Origin: MED-G17 sp963991985
Lineage (GTDB): Bacteria; Bacteroidota; Bacteroidia; NS11-12g; UBA9320
DNA: 8,036 nucleotides
Assembly (NCBI GenBank): GCA_963991985.1
Contig: CAXDRX010000041.1
Coordinates: 1-8,036 of the forward strand
Reading direction: 5' to 3'
In this document: positions 1 to 5,849 of the stretch, in pieces
Layout of the letters: each line of letters begins with the position of its first letter
Numbering within the stretch: position 1 is the stretch's first letter
Notes under the pieces: generated by a model
Seen by the model: the letters and a program-made list of their open reading frames with translations, nothing else
Told to the model about the DNA's origin: nothing
Database searches by the model: none
Made by a program: the position numbers and the translations under genes

Positions 1-1
1 T

Positions 2-1450
2 CGGGTGGCCATCGATGCTATGTTGAAAAGCTTAGATCCATATACAAACTACTATTCCGAAGCTCAAACCGAAGAATTTAGATTGCGCACTAGTGGGTCC
101 TATGATGGCATTGGTTTTATTTTGGCCAACCGCAAAAACAAGATAATTGTTAAGGAAGTCTTAGAAGGCTTCCCAGCAGACTTAGCTGGTGTTCTTGTAG
201 CGGATGAAATTTTACGTATCAACGATCAAGCAGTTGAAGGGAAAAAATCAAAAGAACTTGCTCCATTACTGTACGGAAGTCCAGGAACAAGACTCTCCGT
301 TGTAGTTCGAAGGGGACAGAAAGAAATCGAATTTGATTTAGAGCGAGGTAAAGTTGATTTAAAAAATGTGACCCATGCAGAACAAATAGAGGATGGATTT
401 ACCTATGTAAAGCTTGCTGGATTTTCAAGCAATGCAGCCAAAGAAATCAAAGAATCCATAGCAAAAATTGGACAAGGCAAGACTACCGAGGGAATTATCA
501 TTGATTTGAGAGGAAATGGAGGAGGACTGCTAATGGAGGCAATAAAAATTGTCAATCTGTTTATCCCTAAGAATCAATTGGTTGTTGACACCAAGGGTAG
601 GTTAAAAGAAGAAAATAGGACCTACAAAACTTTTGAAAGTCCATTGGATACCAACATCCATCTGGCCATTTTGATTGACGGGGGCTCTGCCTCTGCTTCA
701 GAAATTGTAGCGGGTAGTTTGCAAGATTATGATCGTGCTATTCTGATTGGTCAAAAATCTTTTGGGAAAGGACTTGTTCAAAAACCAATGCTTCTGAGTT
801 ACAATACACAAATGAAAATCACAGTTTCCAAATACTTTTTGCCCTCTGGTCGGCTTATTCAAGCCCTAGAATACAAACAATTTGGGAAGCCAACACAGAG
901 TCAAAAAAACAACAACTACTTCACAAAAAATAAAAGACAAGTGAAAAGTGGACAAGGAATAACACCAGATGTTTGGGTGCAAAATAAGGGTGCAGAAGAA
1001 ACCATTGACCTACTGCAAAGAAATTGGTTGATTTTTGATTTTGTATCCTTGTTGCAAAAACGATATGGAAAAACAAATCATCGATTTCGATTGACAGACA
1101 AAGATTACAAGTATTTTAAGGCATTTGTCCAGGAAAATGATAGTAATTTTGAGTCAACAAAGGTGATGGCCATAAAGAGTCTAGTGGTCAATGCACAGGA
1201 AACCCAAAAGCATGAATTGGCCAAAAAGCTTGAAGAAGCTTTGCTCCTTTCAAAGCGAATTGATTACAACAAATTGGATAGTTTTAAAAATGAAATCAAA
1301 AGACAAATCGAAATGGAATATGTTCAAAGGTACCATTACAAAAAAGGAGCAGTTCAGAATGCCATTGAAAATGATGTTGTCCTAAAAAAAGCCATCGGTA
1401 TTTTGAAAGATGAACAGACTTACGATCAAATGCTAAAGAAGAAAAGATGA
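2..1450 (+). CDS. S41 family C-terminal processing peptidase (5' end missing)
   Basis: This is a secreted or periplasmic serine protease of the CTP/tail-specific family, which cuts proteins near their C-termini. The reading frame is open from base 2, so the true start, signal peptide and perhaps 50-80 residues lie outside the window; the GTG at base 5 is not taken as the start. Numbering from that GTG: the LKSLDPYTNYY segment (7-17) is typical of the helical N-terminal part, a PDZ domain spans about 30-115, and the protease core about 120-330. The Ser-Lys dyad is visible: Ser230 in GSASASEI and Lys255 in SFGKG, the family's usual 25 residues apart, with Gln259 four residues after the lysine as in CtpB. 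The lysine-rich C-terminal 150 residues resemble the tail of long Bacteroidota S41 proteins; no other domain is recognised. The stop overlaps the next gene's start (ATGA). Family assignment is secure; the substrate is unknown. Confidence 0.93.
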   Translation, partial: RVAIDAMLKSLDPYTNYYSEAQTEEFRLRTSGSYDGIGFILANRKNKIIVKEVLEGFPADLAGVLVADEILRINDQAVEGKKSKELAPLLYGSPGTRLSVVVRRGQKEIEFDLERGKVDLKNVTHAEQIEDGFTYVKLAGFSSNAAKEIKESIAKIGQGKTTEGIIIDLRGNGGGLLMEAIKIVNLFIPKNQLVVDTKGRLKEENRTYKTFESPLDTNIHLAILIDGGSASASEIVAGSLQDYDRAILIGQKSFGKGLVQKPMLLSYNTQMKITVSKYFLPSGRLIQALEYKQFGKPTQSQKNNNYFTKNKRQVKSGQGITPDVWVQNKGAEETIDLLQRNWLIFDFVSLLQKRYGKTNHRFRLTDKDYKYFKAFVQENDSNFESTKVMAIKSLVVNAQETQKHELAKKLEEALLLSKRIDYNKLDSFKNEIKRQIEMEYVQRYHYKKGAVQNAIENDVVLKKAIGILKDEQTYDQMLKKKR

Positions 1451-2247
1451 CCAAGCTCTTTATTTTTCTTTTCATATTTTCTTGCCTTGGGGCACTCCTG
1501 TCTGGACTTTTGGGGATAGGCGGGGGAATTGTCTTTGTGCCACTTTTGGATTTTTTCTACAGTAAGTCTGGGTTGCCAGAGGGTGAATTGCCCAAATTTA
1601 TTTTGGCCAACTCCATCGGTGCTACTTTTTTAGCAAGTAGTATAAGCACCTTTAAACATTACCGAAATGGAGCAAGAGTTCTGAGAAAATCTTCCTTTAT
1701 TGCATCAACAGCCATACCTTTTTCTTTGGGTGTAACCTATACAATTGCCCGAGGAGAATGGTACAAACTCAGTGATTTTAAAACGATCTTTTTGTGCTTG
1801 CTTTTATTGGTTGGTTTGAAAATGATGATACCTCTAAGAGAAAAAAAAAGAAAGCAAACTTTACATAAATACTTATTGGTAGGAATGATTACCGGGACGG
1901 TTGCTGCGTTATCGGGTTTGGGAGGTGGAGTTGTTATGGTTCCTTTGTTGGTCTTTTTTTGCGGTGAGAAATTAAAAACGGCAAGTCAGATATCCATTTC
2001 AACCATTTCTATGCTCACATTCCCCAATGTTGTTTATTATCTGCTTTCCATTCCTCCAATGAAACTAGCAAATCACATAGGATATTTGAACTTTTTTGCA
2101 CAAGTAGTAATTTTCATAGCGGTATTGATTTTTTCACCTTTAGGGGTACAATTGGCCCGGAATCTCTCAAGCCGTACAATTCAAATTATTTTTGCTCTAC
2201 TTATCTTTTTTATTGTTTTTAGGTATGCCGTACAAATTATTTTCTAA
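1447..2247 (+). CDS. TauE/SafE family membrane permease (putative anion exporter)
   Basis: This is a 266-residue inner-membrane protein of the TauE/SafE (former DUF81) family, whose characterised members move sulfite, sulfoacetate or related organic anions. Two homologous halves are visible. Each opens with the family repeat G-x4-GLxGxGGGxxxVPLL, at residues 15-34 and again at about 150-168. Hydrophobic segments fill most of the protein, and a basic loop (REKKRKQ, 131-137) separates the halves. Length is normal for the family. The ATG shares ATGA with the stop of the S41 peptidase gene, and the 3' end overlaps the M28 peptidase gene by 23 bp, so it sits inside a translationally coupled operon. 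No sulfur-metabolism gene lies nearby, so the substrate cannot be inferred from context. A nine-A run at 1841-1849 lies in the inter-half loop. Confidence 0.9.
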   Translation: MTKLFIFLFIFSCLGALLSGLLGIGGGIVFVPLLDFFYSKSGLPEGELPKFILANSIGATFLASSISTFKHYRNGARVLRKSSFIASTAIPFSLGVTYTIARGEWYKLSDFKTIFLCLLLLVGLKMMIPLREKKRKQTLHKYLLVGMITGTVAALSGLGGGVVMVPLLVFFCGEKLKTASQISISTISMLTFPNVVYYLLSIPPMKLANHIGYLNFFAQVVIFIAVLIFSPLGVQLARNLSSRTIQIIFALLIFFIVFRYAVQIIF

Positions 2248-3916
2248 AGTTATTTTATTTCTATTTCTTTTTGGCGCTCAAGCCCAAGGCCAACGGATAG
2301 GTCGTAAAGAAAAAAAGGAAACAAAATATGTTCAATCTGCGGTCAAATATTTGTCCTCAGATCGTTTGGCGGGCCGTGCCACTGGTTCAGATGGAGAGCA
2401 ATTGGCAGTTGACTTCATAAAAAAAGAATTTCAAAATATAGGATTAGAAGCTTTTGGTGAGGACGGGTATTTTCAATCTTTTGAAATCATCACATTAAGA
2501 ATTGCCTCCAACGAATGCAGAATGAGAACGGATTCAAACAAATATGAGCTTTTTACTGGTTTTTTCCCTTTGAGTTATGGGACTGACTCAGCACAGATAT
2601 CTGGGCAGCTGGTAAATGTTCATTACGGAATTCCATTTTCAAAATCATATCCCAGAGGTTATCAGGCAAAGGATGTAAAAGGAAAAATTTGTTTGGTTAA
2701 TTTGGCCAGTCCTGATGGGATTCATCCTCATTCAAAATATTTAAATTGGCACGGTATTCAAAATAGAGTAGATGAACTCCAGAAGAGTGGTGCTTTGGGT
2801 GTTTTATTCCACACTTTTGGCGAACAAATGGAAAAACCGAGAGGTTATTTAAAGAAAACCAAGCAAACATCTTCACTTCCCGTGGTCTTTGTTCAAGATG
2901 CAAAAATTTTGGACGACACTATGCAAAAAATTGAATTAAGTGTGAAGAACATCATTCAAAATGCTTTTGGCCACAATGTAATTGCTTACCAAGACAACCA
3001 GTCAGAATATACCATTGTCATCGGGGCACATCATGATCATCTTGGTTACGGGGAAATTTCAGGCGCTTATCCTGCAAATTCAGGAAAAATTCACAATGGG
3101 GCGGATGACAACGCAAGTGGAGTAGCAGGCTTATTGCTTTTGGCTTACAAACTCAAGAAAAACAGAAAAACAAAGAAGAACAATTACTTATTCATTACAT
3201 TCAGCGGGGAAGAGATGGGTTTGCTAGGAAGCAAACATTATGTTGAAAATCCAACAATAAATCTGACCAAAACAAATTATATGCTCAATTTTGATATGAT
3301 TGGAAGACTAAAAAAAGAACCTTCCATTCTCGCAGTCAATGGCGTGGGAACTTCTTCAATGTTTGATTTTTGGAAAGATTCCATTTTGAATCAAAAATTG
3401 GGCTTTGATCAACTAAAGGTGACCAAAAGCGGTATTGGTGCTTCAGATCATTCTTCATTCTGTTTAAAGAATGTACCATCACTCCATTTTTTCACGGGTC
3501 AACACAAAGACTATCACAAGCCAGAAGATGATTTTGAAAAACTCAATTATCAAGGTATAGTAAAAGTGATTAATTATGCCGAAGCGTGGATAGAATCTTT
3601 AAATCGAAAAGGAAAAATCGATTTTCAAAAAACCAAGAATGAAAAAAGTGCACGAACTAGATTTTCAGTTACCATGGGCATTATGCCTGATTATGTTTTT
3701 GCGGGTGAAGGGCTCCGAATAGATGGAATTACAGATGGAAAACCTGCGAACAAAGCGGGTTTAGAAGCAGGTGATATTTTGATCAACTTTGATGGCAAAA
3801 TGATTCATGATATACAAGATTATATGCGCATATTATCCTTATTAAAAAAGGGTCAAAAAGTGGATGCAGTGATCAAAAGAGGAAAAGAAACAAAAAAAGT
3901 GAACATTCAATTTTGA
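2225..3916 (+). CDS. Secreted M28 family zinc peptidase with PA and C-terminal PDZ domains
   Basis: This 563-residue exported metallopeptidase probably acts as an aminopeptidase. A signal peptide is clear: a basic start, a hydrophobic stretch at about 9-17, and AQA-QG as a cleavage site after residue 20. A protease-associated (PA) region lies at about 125-245, and the M28 core at about 245-455. All expected metal and catalytic residues are present: His269 in GAHHDHLG, Asp294 in GADDNASG, Glu329-Glu330 in SGEEMGLLGS (general base plus ligand), Asp357 in NFDMIG and His431 in YHKPED. A PDZ domain (about 478-563) follows, with the motif KAGLEAGDILINFDG. I chose the ATG at 2225 because it begins a good signal peptide; the frame stays open to a TTG at 2192, but that start would extend further into the preceding gene. 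It overlaps the permease gene by 23 bp, and its TGA shares a base with the rsgA ATG. Aminopeptidase rather than carboxypeptidase activity is inferred from family. Confidence 0.92.
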   Translation: MPYKLFSKVILFLFLFGAQAQGQRIGRKEKKETKYVQSAVKYLSSDRLAGRATGSDGEQLAVDFIKKEFQNIGLEAFGEDGYFQSFEIITLRIASNECRMRTDSNKYELFTGFFPLSYGTDSAQISGQLVNVHYGIPFSKSYPRGYQAKDVKGKICLVNLASPDGIHPHSKYLNWHGIQNRVDELQKSGALGVLFHTFGEQMEKPRGYLKKTKQTSSLPVVFVQDAKILDDTMQKIELSVKNIIQNAFGHNVIAYQDNQSEYTIVIGAHHDHLGYGEISGAYPANSGKIHNGADDNASGVAGLLLLAYKLKKNRKTKKNNYLFITFSGEEMGLLGSKHYVENPTINLTKTNYMLNFDMIGRLKKEPSILAVNGVGTSSMFDFWKDSILNQKLGFDQLKVTKSGIGASDHSSFCLKNVPSLHFFTGQHKDYHKPEDDFEKLNYQGIVKVINYAEAWIESLNRKGKIDFQKTKNEKSARTRFSVTMGIMPDYVFAGEGLRIDGITDGKPANKAGLEAGDILINFDGKMIHDIQDYMRILSLLKKGQKVDAVIKRGKETKKVNIQF

Positions 3917-4824
3917 TGAAGGCCAGAGTCTTGAAGGCAGCTGGAACTTGGAATGTAGTACAAACTGCATCAGGTGAAATTGTGAAAGCAAGATTGAGAG
4001 GAAAATTAAGACTTCAAAAATTTAAATCCAACAACCCGATTGTTGTGGGCGACTGGGTGGAATTAAGTCAAAAAGAAGAGGATTGGATTATTCAGTCTAT
4101 ATTTCCACAAGACAACACCATCAAAAGGAAATCGAAACAAATTGGCAAGCAAGTACAACCGCTTGCCGCCAATTTAGACCAAGTGGTTGTTCTTGCTAGT
4201 TTGAAACAACCTAGGACATCTATCGGTTTTCTCGATCGCATTTTGGTTTCTGCCGAAATCAATAAGATTGATGTTTGTATTTTATTCAACAAAAAAGATT
4301 TGTTATCGGTTTCAGAAGTTAAAATGGTTCAGAAAATTTGTGATGAATACAAAAAAATAGGCTACCCAAGTGCTTTGATCTCGGTAAAAAAAAGGGAAGG
4401 CATAGAAGAAGTAAGTAAAATTCTTCAAGGAAAGTTGAATTTGCTTATTGGTCATTCGGGTGTTGGCAAATCAAGTTTGGTAAATGTCCTAGACATCAGT
4501 CAAAGGCGTAAGACTGGGGAAATTTCAGATGTACATCAAAAGGGAAGACACACAACCACCCTAGCAGAATTGCTTTTTTTAAAAAAAGAAAATATCCTTT
4601 TGATTGATGCGCCGGGGATCAAAGAGTTTGGTTTGACTGATATAAAAAAAGAACAATTAAAGTTTGCCTTTCCCGAATTCAAATCGTTACAAAATAAATG
4701 TAAATTCAGCAACTGCCTGCATGTAAATGAACCTGAATGTAAAGTGAAATTAGCAGTAGAAAATCAAGTAGTTTTGGAGAGGAGATACCATTATTACTTA
4801 GAGCTGCTCAATGAATTGATTTGA
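3916..4824 (+). CDS. rsgA: Small ribosomal subunit biogenesis GTPase RsgA
   Basis: RsgA (YjeQ/EngC) is a circularly permuted GTPase that binds the maturing 30S subunit near the decoding centre and checks late assembly. The 302-residue product has the three expected parts. An OB-fold runs over about 1-80 (VVGDWVEL at 43-50). The G domain has its motifs in permuted order: G4 NKKD at 125-128, G1 GHSGVGKSS at 179-187, G2 region GRHTTT at 210-215, and G3 DAPG at 231-234. A C-terminal zinc site follows, with Cys262, Cys267, His269 and Cys275. I prefer the ATG at 3916 over the TTG at 3913; it overlaps the upstream TGA as TGATG, implying coupled translation with the peptidase gene. The last 27 bases lie antisense to the end of the DUF2452 gene, in a codon-aligned register. 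Nothing essential is missing. Confidence 0.97.
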   Translation: MKARVLKAAGTWNVVQTASGEIVKARLRGKLRLQKFKSNNPIVVGDWVELSQKEEDWIIQSIFPQDNTIKRKSKQIGKQVQPLAANLDQVVVLASLKQPRTSIGFLDRILVSAEINKIDVCILFNKKDLLSVSEVKMVQKICDEYKKIGYPSALISVKKREGIEEVSKILQGKLNLLIGHSGVGKSSLVNVLDISQRRKTGEISDVHQKGRHTTTLAELLFLKKENILLIDAPGIKEFGLTDIKKEQLKFAFPEFKSLQNKCKFSNCLHVNEPECKVKLAVENQVVLERRYHYYLELLNELI

Positions 4825-5256
4825 TTTTTTCTTTTCCACCTCCCATGTTTGATCTGCCAATAGTCGTACTTCGCTCAAAAATTCGTCATACGGATGTTTG
4901 TTTTTCCAATCGTTTGGCGATAAAAGACTCAATATATTTCTACTTCCTTTTTTGTACAAAAAATAACATTGGCCAATCACGGGTTTAAATTTGATTTCGG
5001 ATTGATAAATTTGATAAGAAATTTTCAAACGGTTTTCGATTTCTTTGGCCTGTTTCATTAGCTCATCGGCCTGTCGTTTCAACATTGTTATTTGTTGATT
5101 TGCCTGGTGCGTCATGGTTTCAAGGGCCTTGGCTTGTAATTTGTTTTTGTCAATGGGTTGGATAGGAGGGGACGAAACACTCAATGGAATAGGAGACAAA
5201 CGGCTAGGTCCTGTGAAGTATTCATTTTCTGAATTGTTTTCTTTTTTCGTAGCCAT
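4798..5256 (-). CDS. DUF2452 protein, relative of human C1orf50
   Basis: This is a 152-residue soluble protein of unknown function. I recognise the DUF2452 pattern shared with human C1orf50 (recalled, not searched). A proline-rich N-terminal motif, FTGPSRLSPIPLS then PPIQPID (14-36), precedes a helical and probably coiled-coil stretch rich in K, Q and E (38-83). The C-terminal block follows: KPVIGQCYFLYKK (91-103), LSLLSPNDW (109-117) and EFLSEVRLLADQTW (125-138), matching the KPGxxYxLYxR, SxxSPxEW and FLGxxxLxxDxSW blocks of the family. No signal peptide, membrane segment or catalytic motif is visible. I chose ATG at 5256 because the conserved motif begins just after it; the longer frame to a TTG at 5346 would run antisense into the peroxidase gene and adds nothing conserved. 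It ends antisense to rsgA (27 bp) and starts 26 bp from the divergent peroxidase start. No neighbour reveals its role. Confidence 0.82.
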   Translation of the reverse strand: MATKKENNSENEYFTGPSRLSPIPLSVSSPPIQPIDKNKLQAKALETMTHQANQQITMLKRQADELMKQAKEIENRLKISYQIYQSEIKFKPVIGQCYFLYKKGSRNILSLLSPNDWKNKHPYDEFLSEVRLLADQTWEVEKKKSNQFIEQL

Positions 5257-5296
5257 TTTTGTTTTTCTTGTGTTTATATTACATGAACAAACGATA
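5234..5296. promoter_or_regulatory. Compact divergent promoter region between DUF2452 and peroxidase genes
   Basis: Only 26 bp (5257-5282) separate the two start codons, so each gene's promoter must lie partly in the other's coding sequence or N-terminal region. On the + strand, TTG (5234-5236) and CATTTTTG (5254-5261) with a 17-base spacer resemble the Bacteroidota -33/-7 pair (TTG and TAnnTTTG) with one mismatch. On the - strand, TATCGTTTG (complement of 5288-5296) is TA-N3-TTTG, one base longer than consensus, without a clear -33 TTG. Both are weak matches by eye in AT-rich DNA. Confidence 0.25.
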
Positions 5297-5849
5297 CCTT
5301 GCATTTGTGTTTCCCTTAGGCATTCTTTTTTCCTGTTCAAAGTCAATGGGCAAAGACGGGCAAAAAAATCTTAGCCGAAAATCAATTTATGAATATGATT
5401 TCCAAGACATCAATGGAAAAAAAATCAATATGAGGAAATATGAGGGCAAATACATATTGGTAGTTAATGTTGCTTCCAGATGTGGATACACCAACCAATA
5501 TGCATCTTTACAGCGCTTGTATGAAAAATATCACGATAAATTGGAAATCATTGGCTTTCCATGCAATCAATTTGGTTGGCAGGAGCCCGGTTCACAGAGC
5601 GAAATAAAAAAATTCTGTCAGTCAAAATATGGAGTTTCTTTTACAATGGCCAACAAGATAGAGGTGAAGGGAAGCAACCAGCACCCCATTTATCAATTTT
5701 TAACCAAGAAAGCAATCAATGGCAAGAAAGACGTAAATGTTTCATGGAATTTTAACAAGTTCCTAATCTCTCCTCAAGGATCATGGTTGGCCCATTTTAG
5801 CTCATCCGTCAATCCAGAGGGGGAAGAAATTACTCATTTTCTTCGTTGA
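5283..5849 (+). CDS. Lipoprotein glutathione peroxidase, two-cysteine (thioredoxin-dependent) type
   Basis: This 188-residue peroxidase reduces hydrogen peroxide or lipid hydroperoxides. It has the GPx core: VNVASRCGYTNQY (61-73) with peroxidatic Cys67 in place of selenocysteine, GFPCNQFGWQEPGS (91-104) holding catalytic Gln100, and WNFNKFLI (155-162) with Trp155 and Asn156. Cys112 in KKFCQSKYGV aligns with the resolving Cys82 of yeast Gpx3, so thioredoxin rather than glutathione is the probable reductant. A lipoprotein signal is visible: basic start, hydrophobic stretch, then LFSC with Cys18 as the lipidated residue. The following SKS lacks the acidic residues typical of surface-export signals, so a periplasm-facing anchor is more likely. 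The ATG at 5283 is preferred because it gives this signal; the TTG at 5259 would add eight hydrophobic residues. It is divergent from the DUF2452 gene, and its last 20 bp are antisense to the end of ftsH. The enzyme call is firm; location and reductant are inferred. Confidence 0.93.
   Translation: MNKRYLAFVFPLGILFSCSKSMGKDGQKNLSRKSIYEYDFQDINGKKINMRKYEGKYILVVNVASRCGYTNQYASLQRLYEKYHDKLEIIGFPCNQFGWQEPGSQSEIKKFCQSKYGVSFTMANKIEVKGSNQHPIYQFLTKKAINGKKDVNVSWNFNKFLISPQGSWLAHFSSSVNPEGEEITHFLR

Noticed and set aside
2697..2903. 68-codon - strand frame within the M28 peptidase gene
   Set aside because: It is inside a well-supported coding sequence and shows no family features; likely chance.
4574..4587. 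T7A7 tract in rsgA containing the slippery-like heptamer T TTA AAA
   Set aside because: A -1 shift here would reach a stop within a few codons and remove the G3 motif and zinc site; no stimulatory structure is apparent. Ordinary Leu-Lys-Lys coding explains it.
4807..4835. Possible terminator at the rsgA/DUF2452 junction (TCAAT-GA-ATTGA followed by T-rich sequence)
   Set aside because: The stem is five AT-rich pairs with a two-base loop, too weak for an intrinsic terminator.
5114..5374. 86-codon + strand frame spanning the DUF2452 and peroxidase starts
   Set aside because: It is antisense to the conserved DUF2452 N-terminal region and out of frame with the peroxidase; nothing in it resembles a protein family.
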